Origin: Mycetocola manganoxydans
Lineage (GTDB): Bacteria; Actinomycetota; Actinomycetes; Actinomycetales; Microbacteriaceae
DNA length: 64,000 nucleotides
Assembly (NCBI RefSeq): GCF_003667545.1
Contig: NZ_RCUV01000006.1
Coordinates: 124,001 to 188,000, forward strand
Direction: 5' to 3'
Within the stretch, counting starts at the first letter, position 1; every line of letters begins with the position of its first letter. Below the pieces are notes generated by a model, which was not told the DNA's origin, did no database searches, and saw only the letters and a list, made by a program, of their open reading frames with translations. Positions 17,529 through 27,345 of this stretch are shown one piece after another. The translations under genes were made by a program, and so were the position numbers.

Positions 17529-19253
17529 TCAGTCGAAGATCCGGCGGAGGACGTTCGTGTTCGCGAGGTCGATGAGTTCCTCGCCGCGTCCGGACAGGAC
17601 GGTGCGGATGGCGTAGAGGGTGAAGCCCTTTGCCTGCTCTGCCGTGATCGCCGGCGGGATCGACAGTTCCTGTCGCGCGGTGACCACGTCGATGAGCGCG
17701 GGTCCGTCATGGGCGAACGCGTCGGCGAGTGCTGAGGGAAGGTCGTCCGGGCGTTCCACCCTGACGCCGTGGAGTCCCATCGCCCTCGCCATGTCGGCGA
17801 AGTTCGGGTTGACCAGTTCCGTGCCGGAGTTCACGAGGCCGGCCGCCTTCATCTCGAGCTCCACGAAATTGAGCGATGAGTTGTTGAAGACGACGACCTT
17901 CACCGGCAGCTGATTCTGCACGAGGGTGAGCAGTTCGCCGAGCATCATCGTGAGCCCGCCGTCTCCGGCGAGCGCGATCACCTGACGGGACGGGTGGGAT
18001 GCCTGCGCTCCGATTCCTTGCGAGACCGCGTTCGCCATCGTGCCGTGGCTGAAGGACCCGATCAGCCGTCTGCGGCCGTTCATGGTCAGGTACCTGCTCG
18101 CCCAGACAACGGGCGAACCCACGTCCGGGAGGAAGACCGCGTCGTCGTCGGCCAGTTCGTCGATCAGGCGGGTCAGGTACTGCGGGTGGATGGGTGCCCG
18201 GTTGCGGTCGTTGGTGGCGAGGTCGTCGAGTCCTTTCCTGCTCTTTTTGTAGTGCTTGACCGACCGCTCCAGGTGCCCGCGGTCCTGCTTGCGCTCGACG
18301 AGGGGGAGCAGCACCTGTGCCGTGTCGCGCACGGTGCCGACGAGACCCAGGTCGAGCGGCGTTCGTCGGCCGAGCTGTTCGCCTCGCACGTCGACCTGGA
18401 TGACTTTCGCATTCTCCGGGAAGAACTGCGGGTACGGAAAATCGGTGCCGAGCATGAGCAGCGTGTCGCACGACAGCATGGCGGAATAGCCCGACGCGAA
18501 ACCCAGCAACCCGGTCATGCCGACGTCGAACGGGTTGTCGTATTCGATGTGTTCCTTGCCGCGCATGGCGTGGACGATCGGGGCGCCGAGCGCGTCCGCG
18601 AGTGCGAGGACCTCGGAATGAGCCCCGGCCACACCGGCGCCGGCCAGGATCGTCACCTTGTCAGCGTCGTTCAGGAGCCGGGCCGCCTCCGCGAGTCCTT
18701 CGGCCGAGGGGAGGACGGAGCTCGACGTCGGACGAATGGCGACCGTGCGCGCGCTCTCCGCCGACTTCTGCAGAATGTCTCCGGGAATCACGACGACGGC
18801 GACACCCCTGCGCTCGATCGCGGTGCGCATGGCGATCTCGAGGATGCGCGGCATCTGCTCGGGCGAACCGACCATCTCGCAATACACGCTGCACTCGCGG
18901 AACAACTCCTGCGGGTGCGTCTCCTGGAAGTAGTTGGAACCGATCTCCGAGCTCGGGATGTGGCTCGCGATCGCGAGCACGGGCACGCGCGATCGGTTGG
19001 CGTCGAAGAGACCGTTGATGAGGTGCAGGTTCCCAGGTCCGCAACTGGCCGCACACACCGCGAGCTCACCGGTGAGGGCTGCTTCTGCGGATGCAGCGAG
19101 GGCTGCCGCTTCCTCGTGCCGGACGTGCACCCAGTCAAGCTCTCCCCGAAGCGCATCGGTGAGCCCGTTGAGGGAGTCACCGGCGAGCCCGTAGATGCGT
19201 GACACCCCGCTCGCTTTCAGTGTGTCGACCATGTTTTCGGCGATCGTGCCCAT
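17529..19253 (-). CDS. poxB: Thiamine-diphosphate-dependent pyruvate dehydrogenase/oxidase (PoxB type)
   Basis: 574 aa; decarboxylates pyruvate to acetate with electrons passed to quinone, in the usual PoxB reaction. N-terminal GVSRIYGLAGDSLNGLTDAL and HVRHEEAAALAASAEA supply the Glu that activates ThDP. A central FAD-type domain follows, then the ThDP/Mg motif GDGGLTMMLGELLTLVQNQLPVKVVVFNNSSLNF (GDG...NN). ATG 19253 has GAGGAGC upstream. The last about 20 residues would include the membrane-binding region in E. coli PoxB; here the tail is Asn/Arg-rich and short. Convergent with guaB3. Confidence 0.9.
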   Translation of the reverse strand: MGTIAENMVDTLKASGVSRIYGLAGDSLNGLTDALRGELDWVHVRHEEAAALAASAEAALTGELAVCAASCGPGNLHLINGLFDANRSRVPVLAIASHIPSSEIGSNYFQETHPQELFRECSVYCEMVGSPEQMPRILEIAMRTAIERRGVAVVVIPGDILQKSAESARTVAIRPTSSSVLPSAEGLAEAARLLNDADKVTILAGAGVAGAHSEVLALADALGAPIVHAMRGKEHIEYDNPFDVGMTGLLGFASGYSAMLSCDTLLMLGTDFPYPQFFPENAKVIQVDVRGEQLGRRTPLDLGLVGTVRDTAQVLLPLVERKQDRGHLERSVKHYKKSRKGLDDLATNDRNRAPIHPQYLTRLIDELADDDAVFLPDVGSPVVWASRYLTMNGRRRLIGSFSHGTMANAVSQGIGAQASHPSRQVIALAGDGGLTMMLGELLTLVQNQLPVKVVVFNNSSLNFVELEMKAAGLVNSGTELVNPNFADMARAMGLHGVRVERPDDLPSALADAFAHDGPALIDVVTARQELSIPPAITAEQAKGFTLYAIRTVLSGRGEELIDLANTNVLRRIFD

Positions 19254-19423
19254 AGTTGCTCCTCACGAGGCGGGGTGGATGTGCATCTCGAGTCCAGCAC
19301 AGTGCGCGCGGATATGTAAGAGCGCCGTGCGTCGGCGCAAGGCCGTTGTCCTGCCAGACCCGGTGCGTTAGCGTCGAAAAGACATGTGGTGGCGTAGCCT
19401 GTCGGTGCCATCTCAGCGGCAGT

Positions 19424-19451
19424 CCGGGAATCGTGACAGGTTCGATCCCGG
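19424..19451 (+). other. Leader hairpin adjoining the glpD ribosome-binding site
   Basis: CCGGGA(A)TCG...CGATCCCGG forms nine pairs with one bulged A, ending one base before GGAGG (19453-19457). It could affect translation. A possible -10 box, TAGCCT, is at 19395-19400. The remaining 19254-19394 shows nothing I can name. Confidence 0.5.
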
Positions 19452-19462
19452 TGGAGGCAAGA

Positions 19463-21193
19463 ATGGCCAATAAAAACACCGTTTCCCGCTCAACCAAGCT
19501 CGGTATGGAGGAACGCTCGGCGGCGATCGAGGCCCTCAAGACCAAGGAACTCGACATCCTCGTCGTCGGAGGCGGCATCGTCGGCGCCGGCAGTGCACTG
19601 GATGCCGTCACTCGCGGACTCTCCACAGGCATCCTCGAGGCGCGCGACTGGTCGAGCGGCACGTCGAGCCGCTCGTCGAAACTGGTGCACGGTGGCATCC
19701 GTTACCTGGAGCAACTGGACTTCCGGCTCGTGCGCGAAGCGCTCATCGAACGTGGACTGCTGCTCCAGCGGATCGCCCCTCACCTCGTCAAGCCGGTGAA
19801 GTTCCTCTACCCGCTCAACCGCCCGGTGTTCGAGCGCTTCTACATCGGCGCAGGCATGCTGCTGTACGACCTCTTCAGCTACACCGGCGGCCGGCCCCCC
19901 GGTGTGCCCCACCACCGTCACCTGTCGAAGCGACAGGTTCAGAAGTCGATCCCGTCTCTGCGCAACAACGCCTTCGTCGGCGGGCTCACCTACTACGACG
20001 CACAGGTCGACGACGCCCGCTATGTGGCATCCCTCGTGCGTACCGCCTCGTCCTACGGCGCACACGCCGCGAGCAGGGTGCGCGTCGAAGGATTCCTCAA
20101 GGTCGGCCAGCGCGTTGTCGGCGTGAAAGCGCACGACCTGCAGACCGGGGAGCGATTCGACGTCCGCGCACGACAGGTGGTCAACGCCACCGGTGTCTGG
20201 ACCGACGACACCCAGGCGATGGTCGGCGAACGCGGCCAGTTCAAGGTGCGGGCATCCAAGGGCATCCATCTCCTCGTTCCCCGCGACCGATTCCAGTCGA
20301 CGATGGGCCTCCTGCTCCGCACGGAGAAGAGCGTGCTCTTCGTCATCCCGTGGGGGCGCCACTGGATCATCGGGACGACGGACACCGACTGGGATCTCGA
20401 CAAGGCGCACCCGGCGGCGACCGCGGCCGACATCGACTACCTGCTCGAGCAGGTGAACAAGGTGCTCGCCATACCGCTCACGCGGGACGACGTCGAAGGG
20501 GTGTACGCGGGACTGCGGCCGCTGCTCGCCGGCGAGTCGGACCAGACCTCGAAGCTCTCACGCGAACACCTCGTCGCTCACTCGGTGCCGGGGCTCGTCG
20601 TCATCGCCGGTGGCAAGTGGACCACGTATCGGGTCATGGCGAAGGATGCCATCGACGCGGCCGCCGATGCCCTCGACGGTAAGGTCCCTCAGTCCACAAC
20701 AGACAACATCGCCCTTCTCGGGGCGGAGGGCTACCAGGCGGCGTGGAACAAGCGAGGCAAGATCGCCCGCGCCTTCGGTGTGCACAAGGCACGGATCGAG
20801 CACCTGCTCAACCGCTACGGTGTGCTGACCGACGAACTGCTCGACCTGTTGAGGGAACGCCCGGAACTCGGCGAACCGCTCCCCGGTGCCGACGATTACA
20901 TCGGTGCGGAGGTCGTGTACGCGGCGACGCACGAGGGGGCACTCCACCTCGAAGACGTGCTCGCCCGCCGAACCCGCATCTCGATCGAGTCGTGGGACCG
21001 CGGAGTCTCTGCGGCGCCCGTTGCCGCCCGCCTCATGGCCGACGTGCTCGGCTGGGACGAGGAACGCGTCGATCACGAGGTCGCGACCTACCTCAAGCGC
21101 GTCGCGGCTGAACGCGCATCGCAAGAGCAGCCGGACGACGAATCAGCCGACCGGGTCCGCCTCGAAGCACCCGAGGTCGTTCCCGCGAAGTGA
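19463..21193 (+). CDS. glpD: Aerobic glycerol-3-phosphate dehydrogenase
   Basis: FAD-dependent oxidation of glycerol 3-phosphate to dihydroxyacetone phosphate, passing electrons to membrane quinone. 576 aa from ATG 19463, with GGAGG 5 nt upstream; the frame is open further but without a site. FAD-binding Rossmann motif DILVVGGGIVGAGSALDAVTRGL, followed by RDWSSGTSSRSSKLVHGGIRYLEQ, the GlpD signature. VIPWGRHWIIGTTDTDW and SVPGLVVIAGGKWTTYRVMAKDA are further family blocks. The C-terminal alpha-helical domain is complete. A 13-bp hairpin follows. Confidence 0.97.
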   Translation: MANKNTVSRSTKLGMEERSAAIEALKTKELDILVVGGGIVGAGSALDAVTRGLSTGILEARDWSSGTSSRSSKLVHGGIRYLEQLDFRLVREALIERGLLLQRIAPHLVKPVKFLYPLNRPVFERFYIGAGMLLYDLFSYTGGRPPGVPHHRHLSKRQVQKSIPSLRNNAFVGGLTYYDAQVDDARYVASLVRTASSYGAHAASRVRVEGFLKVGQRVVGVKAHDLQTGERFDVRARQVVNATGVWTDDTQAMVGERGQFKVRASKGIHLLVPRDRFQSTMGLLLRTEKSVLFVIPWGRHWIIGTTDTDWDLDKAHPAATAADIDYLLEQVNKVLAIPLTRDDVEGVYAGLRPLLAGESDQTSKLSREHLVAHSVPGLVVIAGGKWTTYRVMAKDAIDAAADALDGKVPQSTTDNIALLGAEGYQAAWNKRGKIARAFGVHKARIEHLLNRYGVLTDELLDLLRERPELGEPLPGADDYIGAEVVYAATHEGALHLEDVLARRTRISIESWDRGVSAAPVAARLMADVLGWDEERVDHEVATYLKRVAAERASQEQPDDESADRVRLEAPEVVPAK

Positions 21194-21199
21194 CGTCTG

Positions 21200-21230
21200 C
21201 CCGCCTCCCGCCATCACGGCGGGAGGCGGG
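21200..21230 (+). terminator. Hairpin terminator after glpD
   Basis: Perfect 13-bp GC-rich stem CCCGCCTCCCGCC / GGCGGGAGGCGGG with a 5-nt loop. No T-run. Confidence 0.8.
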
Positions 21231-21241
21231 ATGCCCTCCGG

Positions 21242-21247
21242 TAGACT
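21242..21247 (+). promoter_or_regulatory. Possible -10 box for the SURF1-DUF3817-guaA run
   Basis: TAGACT follows the glpD terminator by 11 nt, about 90 nt before the SURF1 start. Confidence 0.4.
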
Positions 21248-21334
21248 CGGGGATACCTGCCGTACGTCCGTGACACGCCCCGGTATTGGTTCGCGCCCGG
21301 AACGCCCGCGTCGAACGCCGGAGCGCGGGCGCCG

Positions 21335-22219
21335 GTGATGCGGCGAACACAGCGAAGCGAGACCACCATTTCCAGCAGTCCCCAGGCATCCGACCCGGCA
21401 CAGCTCTCGCACCCCACCCTCGGGCAGACGATGGCCCAGCCCCGCTGGATCGCGATGCTCCTGCTCGCTCTGATCGTCTCAGGTGCATTCGCCTGGCTCG
21501 GGCAGTGGCAGCTCGAACGGGCCGTGGTGTCGACGGAAAACGCCGAGCGGCCGACGGAGTCCGTCGTTCCCCTCGACAGCGTCGCGACAGCCGGAAAGCC
21601 GCTTCGCGACGACGTCATCGGCCAGCTCGTCGAGGTGGAAGGCTCCTGGGTTCCCGGCGACTTCCTCGTCATCACGGAACGCGTGAACCTCGACGTGGTC
21701 GGGTATTGGGTGGCTGGGCACCTGTCGACCGGGGCAGATGCCGACTCGGCCTCGATTGCGATCGCCCTCGGCTGGACCGAAGAACGCTCCGTCGCCGAGG
21801 ACGTGGCGGAGGAACTCAACACGGATGCCCCGGCATCCGTCGTCGAGATCACCGGTCGTCTCAACGCGTCCCAGGGGGCAGAGCTGCCCGCCGACGGGGA
21901 GGACCCGTTCGACCTGAACCGGATGTCGGTCGCCGCTCTGGTGAACATCTGGCCGGGCATGGCCGAGTGGCCGGTATACAACGCATACGTCGTCGCGGAC
22001 GAGGCGCCCGAAGCGCTCGTCACGATCGACGCGCCCGCGGTGGAAGGCGAGACCACGGTCAACTGGCTCAACATCTTCTACGCGATCGAGTGGGTCGTCT
22101 TCGCCGGGTTCGCGATCTTCCTCTGGTTCCGCCTGGTGAAGGACTCCTGGGAGCGCGACCAGGAGGAGCGCGAGCTGCTCGCCGCCGGGATCGACCCCGA
22201 AACCGGACGCGTAGAATAG
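21335..22219 (+). CDS. SURF1 family cytochrome oxidase biogenesis protein
   Basis: Membrane protein linked to assembly of haem-copper oxidase. 294 aa from GTG 21335; ATG 21338 or ATG 21431 (residue 33) are alternatives, none with a good ribosome-binding site. Helix 1 (about 37-53, RWIAMLLLALIVSGAFAW) is followed by the SURF1 motif LGQWQLERA. A long extracytoplasmic domain contains GYWVAGHL. Helix 2 (LNIFYAIEWVVFAGFAIFLWFRLV) is near the end, followed by a charged tail. The two-helix hairpin layout is the family's. DUF3817 begins 4 nt later. Confidence 0.85.
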   Translation: MMRRTQRSETTISSSPQASDPAQLSHPTLGQTMAQPRWIAMLLLALIVSGAFAWLGQWQLERAVVSTENAERPTESVVPLDSVATAGKPLRDDVIGQLVEVEGSWVPGDFLVITERVNLDVVGYWVAGHLSTGADADSASIAIALGWTEERSVAEDVAEELNTDAPASVVEITGRLNASQGAELPADGEDPFDLNRMSVAALVNIWPGMAEWPVYNAYVVADEAPEALVTIDAPAVEGETTVNWLNIFYAIEWVVFAGFAIFLWFRLVKDSWERDQEERELLAAGIDPETGRVE

Positions 22220-22223
22220 AGCC

Positions 22224-22668
22224 ATGCCCCTTCCCCCTCGTGAAAGAGACCTGCCGCGAATCCCCGGCGCTCTGAGGTTCTACAAAATCTCGTCGATCGT
22301 CACCGGTGTCCTGCTTCTCCTGTTGTGCGCCGAGATGATCATGAAGTACTTCTTCGGTCTCGAACTCGAGCTCGGCGGGGCCTACGGGTTCCTCGCCTTC
22401 GTGCCGAGCGACAGCCTGCAGGCGATCAACCTCTCGCTCGGGATCCTCATGGTCCACGGTTGGGGCTACGTGGTCTACCTTTTCGCCGACTTCCGGATCT
22501 GGAGCCTCATGCGCTGGTCCTTCCCGAAGTTCCTGCTCATCGCCCTCGGTGGCGTGATTCCTTTCCTCTCGTTCTTCCTCGAAGTCCGCATCGTCCGCGA
22601 AGTGAAGGCGTATCTCGCGTCTCGCACGGCATCCGCAAGCATCACCCCAGAATCAGTGGAGGCATCCC

Positions 22669-22673
<5 letters not shown>
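22224..22673 (+). CDS. DUF3817 membrane protein
   Basis: 149 aa with three predicted helices: [49 protein letters not shown] and [28 protein letters not shown]. This is the DUF3817 pattern of small integral membrane proteins (YdzA-like). The family is often next to guaA in actinobacteria. Its TAG stop overlaps the proposed ATT start codon of guaA, which implies tight translational coupling. Function unknown. Confidence 0.88.
22658..22662 (+). promoter_or_regulatory. guaA ribosome-binding site that decides the start
   Basis: GGAGG, 6 nt before ATT 22669. There is no ATG, GTG, TTG or CTG in frame between the upstream in-frame stop (near 22603) and GTG 22750, which would remove the first conserved strand. 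Confidence 0.8.
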
Positions 22674-24252
<1,579 letters not shown>

Positions 24253-24259
24253 GAGTTGA

Positions 24260-24387
24260 GGTGAGGGTCGAGGGTTTTGCTCCTCAGCTCAGACAATGAG
24301 TAGGTCGCCGGCCCTCCGGCCGTGGGCGGCCTCCGGACCATCGACCCACTCATAACTCGACACCCCGCAAAACCCTCGACCCTCACC
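24260..24387. repeat. 21-bp inverted repeat flanking repeat copy 1
   Basis: 24260-24280 (GGTGAGGGTCGAGGGTTTTG plus C) and 24367-24387 are perfect reverse complements, 86 nt apart. The right arm overlaps the end of the 69-bp direct repeat copy 1. Confidence 0.9.
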
Positions 24388-24465
24388 GCCGGGGGTGGTC
24401 GCTGGCCCTCCGGCCGTGGGCGGCCTCCGGACCATCGACCCACTCATAACTCGACACCCCGCAAA
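24303..24465. repeat. Direct repeat of 69 bp, two copies, in the guaA-tetR gap
   Basis: 24303-24371 and 24397-24465 match at 68 of 69 positions (C24309 versus T24403), period 94. Each holds GGCCCTCCGGCCGTGGGCGG and a CACTCATAACTCGACACC segment. The whole 320-base gap 24253-24572 has no credible gene; this repeat and a shorter pair fill it. Confidence 0.93.
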
Positions 24466-24499
24466 GCACCTCCCCCTCGCCCGCCGCTGTCTCGTTGCT

Positions 24500-24531
24500 C
24501 GATTTACAGGAGATTGCACGATTTGCAGGAG
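24500..24531. repeat. Short direct repeat, 13 bp twice
   Basis: CGATTTACAGGAG (24500-24512) and CGATTTGCAGGAG (24519-24531), one mismatch, period 19. It lies beyond the 3' end of the tetR gene, so it is not an obvious operator. Confidence 0.8.
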
Positions 24532-24572
24532 GGTTTCGCGGATTCTGTCCTGTTATGCGTGCGATTACCTGA

Positions 24573-25178
24573 TTACCGTTCGAGCGTTCGCGGTTGGGGG
24601 AGCGCGGCGGCGAGGACGGTTTCGGCCATCTCACGCGCAAGGGCGAACGGGTCCGGGAAGGTGCCCATCCCGAGGGTGACGATCGCTCCCTCATAGAGGA
24701 GCATGAGCATCCGAGCGGTGCCTTCAGGGTCGTTCGTACCCGCCCCGCGGCTCAGGTCAGCGAAGAGTCCCAGGAGCCATGCTTTCTGGCGCGAGACCTC
24801 CGGCAACAGGGAACCGCCGTTGTCGACTCCGATCTCGGCGCGGGCGTTGATCGCACTGCACCCCTTCGGGCTATTGTCGGACGACCAGGCGATCGCGGCG
24901 TCAAAAATCGCCAGGATGCGCGCTGCGCCGGGATCGGGAACCCGCGCGAGGTGCGTGTCGAGGTGCGCCCGCCAGTTGTCGTCCCTCGACTTCAGATAGG
25001 CGACGACCAGCGCCTCCTTTGAACCGAAACGGTCGTAGAGCGTCTTCTTCGTGACACCGGCTGCCTCGGCGATGGTATCCACGCCGACCGCGTGAATGCC
25101 CCGTTCGTAGAACAGGCGAGATGCAGCCTCGAGCACCCGCAGGGCGGCCGGGGTCAGGGGAGGGTCCACGACGGTCAT
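24573..25178 (-). CDS. TetR/AcrR family transcriptional regulator
   Basis: 201 aa from ATG 25178. The N-terminal DNA-binding domain is LRVLEAASRLFYERGIHAVGVDTIAEAAGVTKKTLYDRFGSKEALVVAYL (about 12-61), with the helix-turn-helix at TIAEAAGVTKKTLYDRF. The C-terminal domain suggests a small-ligand sensor (PKGCSAINARAEI motif, common in YxaF/LmrA-like TetR proteins). No ribosome-binding site; a TATACT box 7 nt upstream implies a leaderless mRNA. Divergent from an EamA transporter, its likely target. Confidence 0.9.
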   Translation of the reverse strand: MTVVDPPLTPAALRVLEAASRLFYERGIHAVGVDTIAEAAGVTKKTLYDRFGSKEALVVAYLKSRDDNWRAHLDTHLARVPDPGAARILAIFDAAIAWSSDNSPKGCSAINARAEIGVDNGGSLLPEVSRQKAWLLGLFADLSRGAGTNDPEGTARMLMLLYEGAIVTLGMGTFPDPFALAREMAETVLAAALPQPRTLER

Positions 25179-25185
25179 GACTCTG

Positions 25186-25235
25186 AGTATACCAACCTGT
25201 ATAGTCGATGCCATTAGTAAACAGATCGGTATACT
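25186..25235. promoter_or_regulatory. Divergent tetR/eamA promoter-operator region
   Basis: AGTATACC (25186-25193) and its exact complement GGTATACT (25228-25235), with a related CTGTATAG (25198-25205, approximately) between. TATACT (25191-25186, minus) serves tetR and TATAGT (25200-25205, plus) could serve the transporter. The repeated TATAC elements are likely TetR half-sites. Confidence 0.55.
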
Positions 25236-25251
25236 TCACGCGGTCGTCACG

Positions 25252-26172
25252 GTGCTGGCGGCAGCAGCCTTCGTGGCGTCGTGGAGCTCGGGGTTTCTCA
25301 TCGCCGCGGTCGTGACGGTCGATACTCCCGCCACCACGCTGCTCGTGTGGCGCTTCGTGCCCGTCGCCATCGTGCTCGTCGTGATCGTGCTCGCGACGGG
25401 TGCTATCGGGGACGTCCGGCGGTCGGACCTTCGGCATCAGGCGATCGTCGGGCTCTTCGCCCAGTTCGGCTACTGCGTGTTCGTCTACGCGGCGATCGCG
25501 AGCGGCATCGCATCCGGCACGACGGCGCTCGTCGATGCCGTGCAGCCACTCGTCGTCGCGACGCTCGTCGGGCCGTTGCTCGGGCTGCGGGTGCGCGCTG
25601 CCCAGTGGGCCGGCCTCGTCCTCGGCGCCATGGGGGTCGTCCTCGTGGTTCGTTCGCAGCTCGGTGATGAGGGTGCGCATCCGTTCGCATACGCCCTCCC
25701 GGCCCTCGCCATGGTCTCTCTCATCATCGCCACGTTCCTCGACCGTCGTTCGACGACCCGGCTGCCGGTTCTCGTGACCCTGATGATCCACGTGGTCGTC
25801 ACATCCATCGCCCTTCTCGTTCTTGCCGGGGCGCTGGGCACGCTCATTCCCCCCGCGTCGCCGATGTTCTGGCTGCAGGCGGCACTCGCGGCGGTCTTCC
25901 CGACCGTCGCCGCGTACGGTCTCTACTGGTGGCTGCTGCGCCGGGTCGGGATCACCGCACTCAACGCCCTGCTCTTCCTCGTCGCACCGGTGACCGCAGC
26001 GGAGGGGGCGCTGCTCCTGGGTGAGCCGCTGACCGGCCTGACCCTCGTCGGGTTCGCGCTCGCGGGTGGCGGAGTCGCTCTCGTGCTGGTCAGCGAAGCG
26101 CGAGCGAGCCGGGATCAGGCGATGCCTGCGGTATCCGCGACGCGAGAAACGGATGCCGCCGCCTCTTCATGA
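25252..26172 (+). CDS. EamA/DMT family transporter
   Basis: Ten-helix permease of the drug/metabolite transporter superfamily, probably an exporter, two EamA repeats. I list GTG 25252 (306 aa) as a conservative start; it has no ribosome-binding site. An ATG at 25177 would precede the -10 box. A third option is ATT 25213, giving (M)SKQIGILHAVVTVL, 7 nt after TATAGT. Core helices: FVASWSSGFLIAAVVTV, LWRFVPVAIVLVVIVLA, GLVLGAMGVVLVV, and the C-terminal ALNALLFLVAPVTAAEGALLLGEPLT. Probably controlled by the divergent TetR protein. Confidence 0.82.
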   Translation: MLAAAAFVASWSSGFLIAAVVTVDTPATTLLVWRFVPVAIVLVVIVLATGAIGDVRRSDLRHQAIVGLFAQFGYCVFVYAAIASGIASGTTALVDAVQPLVVATLVGPLLGLRVRAAQWAGLVLGAMGVVLVVRSQLGDEGAHPFAYALPALAMVSLIIATFLDRRSTTRLPVLVTLMIHVVVTSIALLVLAGALGTLIPPASPMFWLQAALAAVFPTVAAYGLYWWLLRRVGITALNALLFLVAPVTAAEGALLLGEPLTGLTLVGFALAGGGVALVLVSEARASRDQAMPAVSATRETDAAASS

Positions 26173-26190
26173 CGGCGTCGGCGGCATCCG
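26150..26190. terminator. Hairpin overlapping the eamA stop
   Basis: CGGATGCCGCCG (26150-26161) and CGGCGGCATCCG (26179-26190) are perfect complements; the loop contains the TGA stop. Confidence 0.65.
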
Positions 26191-26300
26191 ATCGGGCGTT
26201 GAGGTCGAACGGTTGACAGGGAATCCTAGGGTTCACAGGCGGGTTTCGCCCGAAATCTCCTGCGAATCGTGCGATCTCCGGTAATGGTTCGACGTTCGGG

Positions 26301-27254
26301 TCAGGAACCGGGCGCGTAGCGATCGGCGCGCACGAGGATGACGCCGGCGAGGATGCCGACTCCTCCGACGAGCTGGAGCGGCCCGGGAAGTTCGGCGAGC
26401 AGGAGCCACGACGCGAGCACCGCGAAGACGACCTCCGAGAGTCCGACGAACGACGCGATGCGAGTGCCGAGGCGAGCGGTCGCGACGATGCCGGTGACGT
26501 ACGCGGCGACCGTCGAGATGAGCGCGAGGGCGAGGATGGGAACGAGCCAGGACGTCCGGATGCCGATCATCGTGACATCCGCCGTCGAGAACTGCATCGG
26601 GAGCAGGCCGATCACTCCGCAGATCGCGACGACGATCGTGCCGATCACGAGGCCGCCGCCGGCGAGGACAAGCGGGGGGAGGTCGTCGCTGATCCGGGTG
26701 CCGAGCACGAAGTAGGTCGCGAGCGACAGCGCGGCGAGAAGCGCCCACGCCACTCCGAGCGGGTGCACGGTCTGTGCGCCGGTGAGATCCAGCACGAACA
26801 CCATGCCGACCACCGCGAGAATCGTGCCGAGAATCGTACGGATGCCGGGGCGGCGTCTCGTTTGCGCCCAGACCAGGAGGACGAGAAGAACCGGTGCCAG
26901 GTATTCGATGAGGAGGGCGACGCCGACGGACATGTACGACACCGCGTTGAAGAAGCCGACCTGCGCACCGGCGATGGCGACGGCGCCGTACAGGGCGATC
27001 GTGGATCCGCTCGTGCGGAGGGTACGCCAGCGCCCGCGCATCATCCACAGGGTCGGGATGAGCAGGACGAGCGCTGCTCCGCCGACCCGGGCCAGAACAG
27101 CGGCGCCGGGGGACCAGCCAGCATCCATGAGCGCTTTCGCGAACGGGCCACTGAGGGCGAAGGTGAACGCCGAGACGAGGGCGACGACGATTCCCGCCGC
27201 TTGCGTGCGTGAGGCGGGCCGGACGGCATCCGTGTCGGTCAGTGCTGTGGTCAT
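26301..27254 (-). CDS. EamA/DMT family transporter (second)
   Basis: 317 aa, about ten helices in two EamA repeats after a 20-residue cytoplasmic tail. Conserved pieces: ALSGPFAKALMDAGWSPGAAVLARVGGAAL and VGFFNAVSYMSVGVALLIEYLAPVLLVLL in repeat one; GLSEVVFAVLASWLLLAELPGPLQLVGGVGILAGV in repeat two. Substrate unknown. Divergent from a CGNR zinc-finger protein, with repeated motifs in the shared promoter region. Convergent with the first EamA gene. Confidence 0.87.
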   Translation of the reverse strand: MTTALTDTDAVRPASRTQAAGIVVALVSAFTFALSGPFAKALMDAGWSPGAAVLARVGGAALVLLIPTLWMMRGRWRTLRTSGSTIALYGAVAIAGAQVGFFNAVSYMSVGVALLIEYLAPVLLVLLVWAQTRRRPGIRTILGTILAVVGMVFVLDLTGAQTVHPLGVAWALLAALSLATYFVLGTRISDDLPPLVLAGGGLVIGTIVVAICGVIGLLPMQFSTADVTMIGIRTSWLVPILALALISTVAAYVTGIVATARLGTRIASFVGLSEVVFAVLASWLLLAELPGPLQLVGGVGILAGVILVRADRYAPGS

Positions 27255-27275
27255 GCTGGGATCCGCCCGGAACGC

Positions 27276-27341
27276 TGACAGTGCATGTCAGGAGTGAAAA
27301 AGGTTATGCTCATGACAGTAAACCCGAATCGCGTCAGGAGT
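27276..27341. promoter_or_regulatory. Repeated operator-like motifs between eamA and the CGNR gene
   Basis: TGACA-N5-TGTCA (27276-27290) is an inverted repeat. The pair TGACAGT...GTCAGGAGT occurs twice: 27276/27287-27295 and 27313/27333-27341. The second GTCAGGAGT contains the CGNR gene's ribosome-binding site. Confidence 0.45.
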
Positions 27342-27345
27342 CAAC

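Noticed and set aside
19421-19460. tRNA-like T-arm sequence (GGTTCGATCCCGG) upstream of glpD
   Set aside because: No acceptor stem, D-arm or anticodon arm can be formed around it; it is explained as one half of the glpD leader hairpin.
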